In this document: piece after piece, positions 1-10,075 of the stretch
Position numbering within the stretch: the stretch's first letter is position 1
Layout: the number at the start of each line of letters is the position of its first letter
NCBI RefSeq assembly: GCF_032271945.1
Contig: NZ_CP130319.1
Coordinates: forward strand, 3,243,001-3,307,000
DNA: 64,000 bases
Source of the DNA: Paenibacillus sp. MBLB1832
GTDB lineage: Bacteria > Bacillota > Bacilli > Paenibacillales > NBRC-103111
Reading direction: 5' to 3'
The notes under the pieces: generated by a model
Databases searched by the model: none
Seen by the model: the letters and a program-made list of their open reading frames with translations, nothing else
What the model was told of the DNA's origin: nothing
Made by a program: the position numbers and the translations under genes

Positions 1-1
1 T

Positions 2-1345
2 GTAATAGGATATAGAAACTTAATGGCGACTGAAGTTGTAGACCGAGTATCTTACTTCCCCGCGGAAACGGATCAAGTTTTGAACAACCCTTATATGGGG
101 TTTGTGATAGATGCCAGAAACAAAGAAGCCAAGCAGCCCTTTCGGCTTGCTTATGCAAATTTAACATGGGCTGACCTTGAACCTGAAAAAGGAAAGTACG
201 CATTCGATGCAGTTGAGAGAAAATTTCAGTTTGCATTTTGGAAGACAAAAGGCGTGTCTCTCATTTTGCGCGTAGTTCTCGATTATCCAACTGAGGTAGA
301 GCATCTGGATATTCCCAACTGGCTGTATGAAGAAACCAGCAAAAAGGGTGTATCGTACAATCTTGCGTATGGAAAAGGATTCAGTCCCGATTATAACAAT
401 CCTAGACTGATCGAAAATCACGAGCGTTTAATCCAAGCATTAGGAGAACGATATAACAACGACCCACAAGTCGCTTTTATCGAGCTGGGAAGCATAGGAC
501 ATTGGGGCGAGTGGCATACGATGGATGAAGGCAGCCAGCGAATTGAATTTCCTAAAGAAGATGTTACCGATAACTATGTGAATCATTACTTGCGTTATTT
601 TGATCGAAAGCTACTGTTGATGAGAAGACCACATGAAATCGCATTGTCCCATCATCTAGGATTATTTAACGACGCTTTCGGTTCACACGAATCAACAATT
701 GATGGATTCCTAAAATGGTACACGGATGGCTATAAGTCTTGGCTTACGCAAAACGATCAGCCAGCAATGCCTTACTTCTGGAAATCAGCACCGAGCGGCG
801 GGGAATTTCGACCTGATGTTACATATTTGAATGATTCGAACATGGAAGAGACTCTACTTCAATCGAAACTGACGCATGTAAGTTGGCTTGGCCCTAGTGC
901 ACCTTCTCAAGAACCATATGGCGGTCGGCTTCAACCGAATATTGACCGATTTTTGAAAACAATCGGATATCGTTTTGTCATTGCCAAAGAGTCTCACGAG
1001 AAGAAAGTTCGCACTGGAAACTCACTTCATGTCAAACTAAATATTATCAATAGAGGTGTAGCACCGTTTTATTTTGCCTGGCCATTGGAGCTTTCGTTGT
1101 CAAATGAGCAGGGAATCATCGTCTCCCGCATACAAACAAATTTGGACATACGAGAATGGCTCCCGGGAGCACAAGAGGTATCTCACGTATTACCTATTCC
1201 TGCGAACCTTGCCCATGGCATTTACATAGTTAACGCCGCGATACTCAACCCAGAAACCAATAAACCAGAAGTGGACTTTGCAATCGATGGTAGAAGCAGC
1301 GACGGTCATTATTCACTTGGAACGGTTGAGATATTGCGTAAATAA
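2..1345 (+). CDS. DUF4832/DUF4874-type secreted protein, 5' end cut by window
   Basis: Resembles the DUF4874/DUF4832 proteins of Paenibacillus, which pair a TIM-barrel-like glycosidase-type domain with a C-terminal beta-sandwich. The first ATG is at 23, but the frame stays open to the window edge, so the true start and probably a signal peptide lie upstream. The N-terminal two thirds carry NPYMGF, a LRVVLDYP strand and GHWGEWH, whose acidic residue is placed like a clan GH-A catalytic acid. The last ~110 residues look like an Ig-like beta domain. Substrate and activity are unknown; a polysaccharide-related role is inferred only from the fold type. Confidence 0.7.
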   Translation, partial: VIGYRNLMATEVVDRVSYFPAETDQVLNNPYMGFVIDARNKEAKQPFRLAYANLTWADLEPEKGKYAFDAVERKFQFAFWKTKGVSLILRVVLDYPTEVEHLDIPNWLYEETSKKGVSYNLAYGKGFSPDYNNPRLIENHERLIQALGERYNNDPQVAFIELGSIGHWGEWHTMDEGSQRIEFPKEDVTDNYVNHYLRYFDRKLLLMRRPHEIALSHHLGLFNDAFGSHESTIDGFLKWYTDGYKSWLTQNDQPAMPYFWKSAPSGGEFRPDVTYLNDSNMEETLLQSKLTHVSWLGPSAPSQEPYGGRLQPNIDRFLKTIGYRFVIAKESHEKKVRTGNSLHVKLNIINRGVAPFYFAWPLELSLSNEQGIIVSRIQTNLDIREWLPGAQEVSHVLPIPANLAHGIYIVNAAILNPETNKPEVDFAIDGRSSDGHYSLGTVEILRK

Positions 1346-1354
1346 AACGCTAAA

Positions 1355-1381
1355 CAGGCCCATGCTTTTACCATGGGCCTG
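1355..1381. terminator. Hairpin between converging DUF4832 and cls genes
   Basis: A perfect 10-bp inverted repeat, CAGGCCCATG / CATGGGCCTG, with a 7-nt loop. On the minus strand it is followed by a T-rich stretch, so it can end cls transcription. On the plus strand it lies 10 nt after the stop of the DUF4832 gene but lacks a good T-run. Confidence 0.7.
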
Positions 1382-1405
1382 CCTTACATTGTTATGTTTC
1401 CATTC

Positions 1406-2902
1406 CTACAAAATCGGCGACACCAACTTCGAAATCGACTCCAGGAACCGCACGCGCAGCGACCGCTTCTCATACTCCTCAAGCGTCAACTCCATACACC
1501 CTTCCATGTCCGCCCAGAAGGTGTTCTCCAGCTTCTTCGCCGTTTCCTCATGAAAGATGAGCGCATTCGTCTCAAAATTCAACCGTAAACTGCGAATATC
1601 CAAATTCGCCGTGCCCACCGACGCTACCTGACCGTCGACAATAATGGTTTTGGCATGGAGGAAACCGAAATCATACAGGTAGCATTTCACGCCAGCGCGA
1701 AGCAGCTCCCCAACGTAGTATAACGACGCCCAATGGACGAATAAATGATCGGCCTTCTCCGGAATCATGATGCGCACATCGATCCCTGAGAGCGCCGCAA
1801 TGCGTAGTGCATTTAACATACTCTCTTCTGGGATAAAATAAGGCGTTTGAAGCAAAATTCGGCGTTCAGCCAAATGAATCAGCTTCAGAAACGTATACAC
1901 GAAATGAGGCCACGACTCATTCGGGCCGCTCGCCACGATTTGCATCGGCACACGAGTTGAGCCCGCAGCTGACTCCGAAAGTGTCGGAAAATAATGCAAA
2001 TGCCGCTCCTTCTCCAGCTCAATCGCTGTCATCGACGCCAGGTTCCAGTCAAGGATAAACCTGGATTGTAGCGCTCTTACAACCGTGCCTGAAAGTCGAA
2101 GATGCGTATCCCTCCAATAACCTAACTTCGGGTTCAAGCCCAAATATTCATTCCCAATATTAAAACCGCCCAGATAGCCAAGCTCTCCATCAATTACCAC
2201 GAGCTTGCGATGGTTACGATAATTCACGCGATAATTCAGAAAAGGAATGCGTGACGGGAAGAATGCAGCCTTTTGTCCGCCTGCCTTCACAAACTCCCTA
2301 AAAAACGAGTCCTTCAACGTTCGCGAACCGATGTCATCGTAGAGGAAGCGCACCACGACACCTTCAGCCGCTTTACGTGTAAGCACCTCCATGATTCGTT
2401 TGCCTAGGGAATCATTCTTCACGATATAATATTGCATATGAATATGATGTTTGGCGGCCTCGATCTTACCGATAAGATCATTGAACTTCTCGACCCCATC
2501 TGTGAAAATCGTCACCTCATTATCCTGCGTCAGCAAGGCATCATTCGTAGCCACATTCAGATAAATCAAATAGCGATAGTCGCTCACCATCGGATCCTGA
2601 TAAGGAAACGTGCCGTCCATCAACTGCTGACGCTGTTCCGCAGTGATCGATTGAACGCGCTCCAGCATCCGTTTATTCCATTTATACAGCTTTCTTCGAC
2701 TCAAATTTTGACCTAACATCACATAGAGAACAAATCCCAGAATCGGAATAAATAACAAAACCATCAGCCAAGACCAGGTTGCGGCAACATTGCGCTTTTC
2801 CAAGAACACAACCGTCAAAGCCAACAAAATATTAACAACAAACACCAGGGTCAACATATGTGAGAGCCAATCTATCCCAGCCACCCAAGCACCACTCCAC
2901 AT
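1406..2902 (-). CDS. cls: Cardiolipin synthase
   Basis: Membrane phospholipase-D-family enzyme that condenses two phosphatidylglycerol molecules into cardiolipin and glycerol. Two N-terminal membrane helices (about residues 12-35 and 42-64) precede two HKD catalytic motifs: HRKLVVID in the first half and HAKTIIVD in the second, each followed by the usual G-G-x-N or G-T-x-N strand. At 498 residues it has the usual family length. The ribosome binding site before ATG 2902 is weak; an internal ATG just before the first helix is possible. It is a single-gene unit, about 95 nt downstream of the glgA terminator and reading the same way. Confidence 0.93.
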   Translation of the reverse strand: MWSGAWVAGIDWLSHMLTLVFVVNILLALTVVFLEKRNVAATWSWLMVLLFIPILGFVLYVMLGQNLSRRKLYKWNKRMLERVQSITAEQRQQLMDGTFPYQDPMVSDYRYLIYLNVATNDALLTQDNEVTIFTDGVEKFNDLIGKIEAAKHHIHMQYYIVKNDSLGKRIMEVLTRKAAEGVVVRFLYDDIGSRTLKDSFFREFVKAGGQKAAFFPSRIPFLNYRVNYRNHRKLVVIDGELGYLGGFNIGNEYLGLNPKLGYWRDTHLRLSGTVVRALQSRFILDWNLASMTAIELEKERHLHYFPTLSESAAGSTRVPMQIVASGPNESWPHFVYTFLKLIHLAERRILLQTPYFIPEESMLNALRIAALSGIDVRIMIPEKADHLFVHWASLYYVGELLRAGVKCYLYDFGFLHAKTIIVDGQVASVGTANLDIRSLRLNFETNALIFHEETAKKLENTFWADMEGCMELTLEEYEKRSLRVRFLESISKLVSPIL

Positions 2903-2948
2903 CTAGCTCAATCTGCTATGCTTATTATACCTGAAATTCCAAGAATAC

Positions 2949-2983
2949 GAAAAAAGACCCCCAATTCCACCGAATTAAGGGTC
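2949..2983 (-). terminator. Rho-independent terminator of the glg operon
   Basis: On the minus strand GACCC..AATTC / GAATT..GGGTC forms a stem interrupted by a small mismatch and is followed by six T. It starts 13 nt after the glgA stop. Confidence 0.85.
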
Positions 2984-2995
2984 CATTTCGTTCGT

Positions 2996-4426
2996 CTAGG
3001 ACGTCATTTTACGATAAAGTGCGATATAGTCCTGCGCGGATTTGCGCCAGCTGAAATCGCCTTTCTTCATATTGTGCAACAGCTTCATCCAACTTTCACG
3101 GTCATTCTTGTAAAAGAACACCGCGCGCCGTATGCTGTGCAGCATATCATGAGCGTTATAATTCGTGAAGGAGAAGCCAGTGCCTTCTCCTGTAAATTCA
3201 TTGTACGGCTGCACAGTATCCTTCAGCCCGCCCGTCTCTCTGACGATCGGCACCGAGCGATAGCGCAGCGCAATCAACTGACCAATCCCGCAGGGCTCGA
3301 ACTGCGATGGCATCAAGAACAGATCGGACGCCGCATAGAATTGATGTGCCAGCGCCTCATCGAAGTAAATCTGTGCAGATACTTTCGTCGGATGCAGCGC
3401 AGCAGCATTCCGAAACATTTGCTCATATGCAGCATCGCCAGTCCCTAGCACGACTAATTGGATGTTCAGCGAAATAATTTCCGACAGAACATGCTGGATC
3501 AAGTCTAGACCCTTCTGTTGAACAAGTCGCGTCACAAGGACGATCATCGGAATTTCGGCATCTACTTTCAAGCCAAGCCGCTCTTGCAAAGCCAACTTAT
3601 TCTGGGTCTTCTTGGACAGCGAATCACGATAGTTGACCACAAGATGCGGGTCCGTCATCGGATCGAACATCTCATAATCAATGCCGTTCACGATCCCCGT
3701 TAGCTGATCCTTGCGATGTCTCAGTAAACTATCCAGGAACTCCCCGTAATACGGCGTCTGGATTTCCTCTGCATACGTCTGGCTCACAGTCGTGAGCTGA
3801 TCAGAATACAGTAGTCCCCCCTTCAAGAAGCTTGCACCGCCATGCAGCTCCAACGCCGTCCCCGAGAAATGATCATCCGAAAGGCCGAACAAATCACGGA
3901 ATACTTCTTGACTGAATACACCTTGATATTTCAAATTATGAACCGTCATCATCGTCTTGATGTCATGGAAGAATGGAAGATGTTGATAATGCGCTTTGAG
4001 CAGAACTGGAATCATCCCTACTTGCCAATCGTGACAATGAATGACATCTGGCTGGAAGTCGATGAGCGGCAAAGCTTCAATCACACCGCGACAGTAAAAA
4101 CCGAAGCGCTCCGCTTCATCCCCGTAACCGTAAATCCCAGGACGTTTATAATAATATTCATTATCCACGAAGTAAAAGGTAACTCCATCTTGCACGAGCA
4201 TCTCGATGCCCAAGTATTGCTTCCGCCAACCTAACCGAACTTCGAATGAAGTCACATGCGTCATAGCCTCGCGATACTTAGCTGGAATATCCCCATATTT
4301 CGGAAGAATGACCCGAACATCCAAGTCTTGACGTATCAATTCCTTCGGCAAGGAACCGATCACATCCGCTAATCCGCCTGTCTTAATAAAAGGCACGGCT
4401 TCTGAAGCCGCGAACAATATTTTCAT
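2996..4426 (-). CDS. glgA: Glycogen synthase
   Basis: GT5 glycosyltransferase that adds glucose from ADP-glucose to the non-reducing end of alpha-1,4-glucan. The N-terminus has the ADP-glucose-binding K-T-G-G-L-A-D-V signature (residues 16-23). The C-terminal Rossmann half has LVTRLVQQKGLDL and the PSQFEPCGIGQL motif with the catalytic Glu. At 476 residues it is typical. The ATG at 4426 has a clear GGAGGAG site. Last gene of the operon glgB-glgC-glgD-glgA, 44 nt after glgD, and followed by a terminator, so no glycogen phosphorylase gene follows it here. Confidence 0.95.
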   Translation of the reverse strand: MKILFAASEAVPFIKTGGLADVIGSLPKELIRQDLDVRVILPKYGDIPAKYREAMTHVTSFEVRLGWRKQYLGIEMLVQDGVTFYFVDNEYYYKRPGIYGYGDEAERFGFYCRGVIEALPLIDFQPDVIHCHDWQVGMIPVLLKAHYQHLPFFHDIKTMMTVHNLKYQGVFSQEVFRDLFGLSDDHFSGTALELHGGASFLKGGLLYSDQLTTVSQTYAEEIQTPYYGEFLDSLLRHRKDQLTGIVNGIDYEMFDPMTDPHLVVNYRDSLSKKTQNKLALQERLGLKVDAEIPMIVLVTRLVQQKGLDLIQHVLSEIISLNIQLVVLGTGDAAYEQMFRNAAALHPTKVSAQIYFDEALAHQFYAASDLFLMPSQFEPCGIGQLIALRYRSVPIVRETGGLKDTVQPYNEFTGEGTGFSFTNYNAHDMLHSIRRAVFFYKNDRESWMKLLHNMKKGDFSWRKSAQDYIALYRKMTS

Positions 4427-4470
4427 CGTGCCACTCCTCCGTCTTCCATGAAACGAATTCTCTCTTTCAC

Positions 4471-5583
4471 TTAGATCACTTTGGTTTTCGCAGCAATGAA
4501 CGGCGCTTTGTTGTCGCCCGTTAACACGCGGCCGCGGCTGATGAAGACATCCTTATCCAGGATTGAATTCTCGATAATAACATTCTCTTCAATTTCACAG
4601 TTTTGCAAAATGATACTGTTTTTGACGTAGGCGCCTTTACGGATCTTCACACCGCGGAACAAAATGCTATTCTCCACTTTGCCTTCAATTTGGCAGCCGT
4701 TCGCAATAAGCGAATTTTTCGCGGCAGCGGATTCCAAATATTTCGCAGGGGGCTCATCTTTAACCTTCGTATAGACAAGGTTATTCTTCTGAAAGAACAG
4801 CTCCCGCCAGATCGCAGGATTCAGCAATTGCATGCTGTGTTTGTAATAACCTTGGATCGAATTCACGATACCCAAATGTCCTTCAAACTTGTAGCCATAT
4901 ACGCTCAGTTTATCTATATTTTTCATAATACCGTCACGCACGAGATGATCGTAGCCCTGCGCAAGACAGGACTCCACCATATCAAGCAGCAACGCTTTAC
5001 TCATAATGTACATCTCCATGGAGATGTTATTCGTACGTAAACGGCCTGTGTGATCCTCCATCAACGTTACTTGACCAGAGTCTTTCACAGCCAATCGGCG
5101 ATATTTCCCATGAACTTCTTCATCTGTTTGTTTATAAATAACCGTAATATCCGCTTGCATATCCTCGTGATAACGCACAACATCGCGCAAATCGAGATTG
5201 CACACCATATGGCTGCGTGAAATGATAACGAACTCTTCCTTGCCGCGGTAGAAATAGTCACGATGGCTATAGAATTGATACAAATCGCCGCGGGAAATGC
5301 CTGTCGGCTCATCTAGCACTGACGGCAAAACGAACAATCCGCCTCGTTTACGGTCTAGATCCCACTCTTTTCCAGAACCAAGATGATCCATCAAGGAACG
5401 ATATTTGTGCTGTGTGAACACCGCTACGTTATCAATACCCGAATTCACCATGTTGGACAACGTAAAATCAATCAATCGATATCGACCGCCAAATGGCACA
5501 GACGCTGGGCAACGGAAATAGGTCAGTTCCTCCAAATCATCCGGTTCATTGACTAAATTAATGACTCCCATCACGTGTTTCAT
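4471..5583 (-). CDS. glgD: GlgD, regulatory-type subunit of ADP-glucose pyrophosphorylase
   Basis: Paralogue of GlgC with the nucleotidyltransferase fold and a C-terminal left-handed beta-helix (about residues 285-365, hexapeptide repeats). The N-terminal loop that should read G-G-x-G-x-R-L is replaced by V-N-E-P-D-D-L, so it is very likely catalytically poor. In Geobacillus and related bacteria GlgD pairs with GlgC and raises its activity; that role is inferred here. It starts 6 nt after the glgC stop with an AAGGGATG site, which fits equal, coupled production of the two subunits. Confidence 0.92.
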   Translation of the reverse strand: MKHVMGVINLVNEPDDLEELTYFRCPASVPFGGRYRLIDFTLSNMVNSGIDNVAVFTQHKYRSLMDHLGSGKEWDLDRKRGGLFVLPSVLDEPTGISRGDLYQFYSHRDYFYRGKEEFVIISRSHMVCNLDLRDVVRYHEDMQADITVIYKQTDEEVHGKYRRLAVKDSGQVTLMEDHTGRLRTNNISMEMYIMSKALLLDMVESCLAQGYDHLVRDGIMKNIDKLSVYGYKFEGHLGIVNSIQGYYKHSMQLLNPAIWRELFFQKNNLVYTKVKDEPPAKYLESAAAKNSLIANGCQIEGKVENSILFRGVKIRKGAYVKNSIILQNCEIEENVIIENSILDKDVFISRGRVLTGDNKAPFIAAKTKVI

Positions 5584-5589
5584 CTGACA

Positions 5590-6738
5590 TCATCCCTTCT
5601 GATTAGCGTAGCCTGTAACCCGTTCGTTCCCGCCGATTAGTACAATTTCTCCACTGCCATCTACAACTGCACCGTCTTCGACAACGGTATTTTCTCCGAT
5701 AATCGCTTTAATGATCGTGACATTATTTCCAATTTTGGCGTTCGGCATAATAACCGAATCCTTAATGAGCGAGCCCTCGCCAACCTGAACACCGAAGAAG
5801 AGAACCGAGTGATCGACATCACCGAAAATGGCGCACCCTTCATTTACCAAAGATCGTTTAACATTAGCCGAAGGCGCAACATACTGAGCTGGCTGGTACG
5901 GATTCTGTGAATATACACGCCAGTCTTTATCATTTAAATTAAGCTCATTATTCTCATCTAATAGATCCATATTCGCTTCCCACAGGCTGTCGATCGTACC
6001 GACATCTTTCCAATAGCCTTGGAACGGATACGCGAACATTCTCGCTTCATCCTTCAGCATCATCGGGATAATATCTTTCCCGAAATCTTTACTAGATTCA
6101 GGGTTCGCCTCATCTTCTACCAAATAGGATTTCAACACTTTCCAGTTAAAAATGTAAATGCCCATCGAAGCCAAATTGCTGTTCGCTTCTTTCGGCTTTT
6201 CAGCAAACTCGGTAATTTCTTGCTGATCGTTCACACTCATGATGCCGAAACGGCTCGTTTCTTCCCATTTCACTTCAATGACCGCGATAGTCGCGTCTGC
6301 TTTCTTCTCTTTGTGATAAGAGAGCATGAGATCGTAATCCATTTTATAAATATGGTCACCCGATATGACCAACACATATTCAGGATCGTATTGCTCGATA
6401 AAGCCAATATTGCGATAGATCGCATTCGCTGTACCTTTGTACCAATCGCCGCCTTTTTGCTCCATGAACGGTGGCAGCACCGTTACTCCGCCGTATTTGC
6501 GGTCAAGATCCCAAGAGCTTCCAATTCCGATGTAACTGTTTAATACGAGTGGTTGATACTGCGTTAGCACGCCGACGGTATCAATCCCTGAATTCGTACA
6601 ATTGCTGAGAGTAAAATCAATGATGCGGTATTTGCCGCCGAAATGTACAGCTGGCTTAGCCAAATTGTTCGTCAGTACGCCTAATCTTCGCCCTTCTCCT
6701 CCAGCGAGGAGCATAGCAACACATTCTTTACTGCGCAT
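5590..6738 (-). CDS. glgC: Glucose-1-phosphate adenylyltransferase
   Basis: Makes ADP-glucose from ATP and glucose-1-phosphate, the committed step of glycogen synthesis. The intact signature [10 protein letters not shown] lies near residue 11; F-x-G-K-Y-R-I-I-D-F and A-E-K-P follow, with a beta-helix at the C-terminus. At 382 residues it is typical. The chosen ATG has an AAGGGGG site 6-7 nt upstream. That site and the first ~19 codons lie inside the 3' end of glgB, a 58-nt overlap that suggests translational coupling. Confidence 0.95.
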   Translation of the reverse strand: MRSKECVAMLLAGGEGRRLGVLTNNLAKPAVHFGGKYRIIDFTLSNCTNSGIDTVGVLTQYQPLVLNSYIGIGSSWDLDRKYGGVTVLPPFMEQKGGDWYKGTANAIYRNIGFIEQYDPEYVLVISGDHIYKMDYDLMLSYHKEKKADATIAVIEVKWEETSRFGIMSVNDQQEITEFAEKPKEANSNLASMGIYIFNWKVLKSYLVEDEANPESSKDFGKDIIPMMLKDEARMFAYPFQGYWKDVGTIDSLWEANMDLLDENNELNLNDKDWRVYSQNPYQPAQYVAPSANVKRSLVNEGCAIFGDVDHSVLFFGVQVGEGSLIKDSVIMPNAKIGNNVTIIKAIIGENTVVEDGAVVDGSGEIVLIGGNERVTGYANQKG

Positions 6739-8687
6739 ATTTGATTTCCCCCTTCAACTTCGTTATTCTCTGCTTGGAATTCACTCACACACTTGATATA
6801 GACAGCCGCAAGCGGCGGAATACATAGAGCTAGACTATAGGCTTGACCGTGCATCGGGCTTATCACACTCGTAATCGGAAGTGAATTGCCTTGCCCTGAT
6901 CCGCCAAATTCTTGGTTATCGCTGTTAAACACAATTTCATATACGCCGTGCTTAGGAACACCAATGCGGTAATCCGGATGAACGACCGGTGTGAAGTTAC
7001 ACACGAGAATGAGCTCATCTTCTGGTGACTCGCCTTTGCGCAGGAACGTGACAACGCTTTGCGTCTCATCATGCGGGTTAATCCAGGAAAAGCCATCTGG
7101 ACTGTGGTCCAACTGCCAAAGTGCTGGCTCCTTCAGATAAAACTGATTGAGTGCTTTTACATAACGATGCATTTGTTCATGCTTCTCATACCCATCCAAT
7201 AAGAACCAATCCACTTCTTCAAGGTCTTTCCATTCGTCGAATTGACCGAATTCACTTCCCATGAAGAGCAGCTTCTTCCCTGGATGGCCGGACATATATC
7301 CATATAATACGCGAAGGTTAGCAAATTTCTGCCAATAGTCACCTGGCATTTTATTCAACAAGGAGCGCTTGCCATGTACCACTTCATCATGAGAGAGCGG
7401 TAAGACATAATTCTCACTCCAAGCATACATGAACGAGAACGTAATGAGCTTGTGGTGATACCTGCGGTGGATGGGATCCATCTTCATGTATTTCAACATA
7501 TCGTTCATCCAGCCCATATTCCACTTGTAGTTAAAGCCAAGACCGCCTTCATGCACAGGAGCAGTGACTAACGGCCAGTCTGTGGAATCTTCCGCCATCA
7601 TTAACGCATGAGGGAAATACTCAAATATGACCTTATTCAATTTGCGGATGAAATCAATCGCTTCCAGATTCTCGTCCCCGCCGTACTTGTTCTTGATCGG
7701 GGCTTCATCCCATCTGCCGAAATTAAGGTGCAGCATCGAAGCAACCGCATCGACCCGAATGCCATCCATATGATACATATCCATCCAAAATACGGCATTT
7801 GAGATTAAAAAGCTCTGCACTTCTGGCCGACCAAAGTCAAAAGTGAGCGTTCCCCACTCCAGCTTCTCAGCTTTTCGTGGATCCTCATATTCATAAAGCG
7901 GTTTGCCGTCAAACATGCGCAGTCCATGACTGTCTTTACAGAAATGGCCCGGAACCCAGTCCATAATGACTCCGATCCCTTTCTGGTGACACGTATCGAC
8001 GAAGCGCATGAAATCTTTGGGTTCACCATGGCGGCTAGTAACCGAATAGTAGCCTGTGGCTTGATAGCCCCAAGAGCGATCGAACGGGTGCTCCGCCAGC
8101 GGCATGACCTCGATATGGGTGTAGCCCATTTCAACAGCGTAATCGACTAACTCCGTGGTTAATTGTTCGTAGGTGTACATTTCCTCGCTATTCCTATCTT
8201 TTTTACGCCAAGTGCCCATATGCACTTCATAGATTGACAGCGGTTTGTTGTACGAAGACGCTTCCTGTTTCTTCTGCTGCCACGCCTCGTCTTGCCAGGC
8301 ATAGCCATCCAAATCAACAACTCGCGATGCGGTGCCAGGCCGCAACTCGGAGTAGAACGCGTAGGGATCGGCTTTTAACAATATTTGTCCCGATTGGCTC
8401 TGAATTTCGAACTTGTAATAGTCGCCTTCTCTAGCAACGGGTATGAACACCATCCAGAGTCCAAGCGTACTAACCTTGTTCATCGGATGCTCGCCAGACT
8501 GCCACTCATTAAAGTCACCAAGCACATGCACATTGCGTGCATGCGGTGCCCAAACGGCAAAACGAACACCCTCTTGTTCCTTCACTTTGCTAACATGTGC
8601 CCCTAAGATACGATAACTGTGGAAAAGGGAACCTTCATGAAGCAGAAACAAATCCTCTGAGCTGGGTATTCCAATGTTTGCTCCCAC
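6681..8687 (-). CDS. glgB: 1,4-alpha-glucan branching enzyme
   Basis: GH13 enzyme that makes the alpha-1,6 branches of glycogen. After a CBM48-like N-domain ([19 protein letters not shown]) comes the barrel with the nucleophile in [11 protein letters not shown], the acid/base Glu in [10 protein letters not shown] and [13 protein letters not shown]. The frame is open to a TTG at 8738. I chose GTG at 8687 because it has a GGGGGG site 6 nt upstream and gives the usual short N-terminus before [11 protein letters not shown]. The C-terminus runs about 20 residues into glgC, perhaps an acquired extension. First gene of the operon. Confidence 0.93.
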   Translation of the reverse strand: MGANIGIPSSEDLFLLHEGSLFHSYRILGAHVSKVKEQEGVRFAVWAPHARNVHVLGDFNEWQSGEHPMNKVSTLGLWMVFIPVAREGDYYKFEIQSQSGQILLKADPYAFYSELRPGTASRVVDLDGYAWQDEAWQQKKQEASSYNKPLSIYEVHMGTWRKKDRNSEEMYTYEQLTTELVDYAVEMGYTHIEVMPLAEHPFDRSWGYQATGYYSVTSRHGEPKDFMRFVDTCHQKGIGVIMDWVPGHFCKDSHGLRMFDGKPLYEYEDPRKAEKLEWGTLTFDFGRPEVQSFLISNAVFWMDMYHMDGIRVDAVASMLHLNFGRWDEAPIKNKYGGDENLEAIDFIRKLNKVIFEYFPHALMMAEDSTDWPLVTAPVHEGGLGFNYKWNMGWMNDMLKYMKMDPIHRRYHHKLITFSFMYAWSENYVLPLSHDEVVHGKRSLLNKMPGDYWQKFANLRVLYGYMSGHPGKKLLFMGSEFGQFDEWKDLEEVDWFLLDGYEKHEQMHRYVKALNQFYLKEPALWQLDHSPDGFSWINPHDETQSVVTFLRKGESPEDELILVCNFTPVVHPDYRIGVPKHGVYEIVFNSDNQEFGGSGQGNSLPITSVISPMHGQAYSLALCIPPLAAVYIKCVSEFQAENNEVEGGNQICAVKNVLLCSSLEEKGED

Positions 8688-8869
8688 TCTATCCCCCCCT
8701 ATTTCGACATGTCTTTTCATCTGAGCTGCTTGTTGCAAGATGTCTATACTTGTACAAATACAACAAACAGGTAATGAATTCCTTCAATTCCATAAGAAGA
8801 AATAAAGGAAATGTATAAACCTTCGGTGAATTATTGGGAGAACAACACACGAAAGGTGGATCAATCATA

Positions 8870-9991
8870 ATGAAAGACAAAGTTAAAGGACTTATCGTAG
8901 GTTTAACCATTGGTTCTGTGCTAAGCGGAACTGCAGCTCTAGCAGCAGGCAATCAAATTGAAGTCGCATTCCGAAATTTGACGTATATGTTTGATGGTGT
9001 CGAAAAGGTGCCGACAGAAGGCAAAGGATTTATTTACGAAGGTACGACGTATGTGCCGCTGCGGTTTATGAACGAATCGCTAGGAAAGAAAGTAACTTGG
9101 GATGAAGCAACCAGCACGATTTGGGTCGGCAATAACCCGAACGCTGTCGTAGCAACTTACAAAGGCGGGACAGTAACGAAAGGCGAGTTTGATGCTTTCT
9201 TTAACTTAAAAGCTCTCTTCAACAGTGGACATGCGACTTCGAAAGATAACGCTGAGTATCAAACGACTATCCTGAAAGAATTGATCACGAATCGCATTCT
9301 GTACAGCCGCGCTACCGAGGCTGATATTGAAGCTGCGAAAAAGAGTGCCGCTGCTCAGGTTGCTGCTTGGAAACAGCAAATGGGTGAAGATAAATTTAAG
9401 ACGGATTTGAAAAATGTCAATTCCTCCGAAGCCGCGATTCAATACTATCTGGTCGGCAGCATGACGGCTAACAATGCTGTGAAGTCCAGCATTACCGATG
9501 CTCAGTTGAAGGCGCAATATGATGCGACGCTGGCTGCAAATAAAGATGCCTACACGATTGCTTCCGTACGTCATATTTTGATCGGCTTAAACGATCAAGA
9601 GGGCAAAACTCTTCGTACGAAGGAAGAAGCACTTACGCTTGCGAAGGATGTTCAGCAGAAGTTGAAAAATGGTGGAGATTTCACCGCACTCGCCAAACAA
9701 TATTCCGATGATCCAGGCTCCAAAGATAACGGCGGCCTTTATGCAGACGCGGAGGTCAGCCAATGGGTGACAGGCTTTAAAAACGCAGCCATTTCCCAAA
9801 CCGTTGGTGTGATCGGCGATCCCGTTGAAACGGAATACGGCTACCATGTCATCAAAGTGGAATCCCGTTCCGTTAAATCCTTTGATTCCGTGAAAGATTC
9901 CTTACGCCAAGGCTTAGAGCAAAGTACTTACACACAATTTACGGAAAAGGAACTGCCAGGATTAATTGAAAAGATCGATTTAAGTCAATAA
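8870..9991 (+). CDS. Exported parvulin-type peptidyl-prolyl isomerase with stalk domain
   Basis: Signal peptide (about residues 1-27, ending ALAAG) without a lipobox Cys, then a copper amine oxidase N-domain-like 'stalk' module (TYVPLRFMNESLGKKVTWDEA), a helical chaperone region and a C-terminal parvulin domain (VRHILIGL, D-P-G-S-K-D-N-G-G-L-Y, YGYHVIKV). It probably folds exported proteins outside the membrane like PrsA, but is apparently not lipid-anchored. ATG 8870 is preferred over the open-frame ATG at 8834 because GGTGGA lies 8 nt before it and the signal peptide then begins properly. Divergent from glgB. Confidence 0.88.
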   Translation: MKDKVKGLIVGLTIGSVLSGTAALAAGNQIEVAFRNLTYMFDGVEKVPTEGKGFIYEGTTYVPLRFMNESLGKKVTWDEATSTIWVGNNPNAVVATYKGGTVTKGEFDAFFNLKALFNSGHATSKDNAEYQTTILKELITNRILYSRATEADIEAAKKSAAAQVAAWKQQMGEDKFKTDLKNVNSSEAAIQYYLVGSMTANNAVKSSITDAQLKAQYDATLAANKDAYTIASVRHILIGLNDQEGKTLRTKEEALTLAKDVQQKLKNGGDFTALAKQYSDDPGSKDNGGLYADAEVSQWVTGFKNAAISQTVGVIGDPVETEYGYHVIKVESRSVKSFDSVKDSLRQGLEQSTYTQFTEKELPGLIEKIDLSQ

Positions 9992-10001
9992 AGTCGACTT
10001 T

Positions 10002-10030
10002 TTGAAGAACCTTTATAAATGGTGTACAAT
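10002..10030 (+). promoter_or_regulatory. Sigma-A-like promoter before the methyltransferase gene
   Basis: TTGAAG, a 17-nt spacer and TACAAT, ending 45 nt before the start codon. Found by eye. Confidence 0.6.
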
Positions 10031-10075
10031 TAGTGTTTATTAGTTAAGTCTATTAGTTGAAGGATGGATTACAGC

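Noticed and set aside
2918-4234. Plus-strand frames opposite glgA (up to 176 codons)
   Set aside because: Antisense shadows of a clearly conserved gene without start signals.
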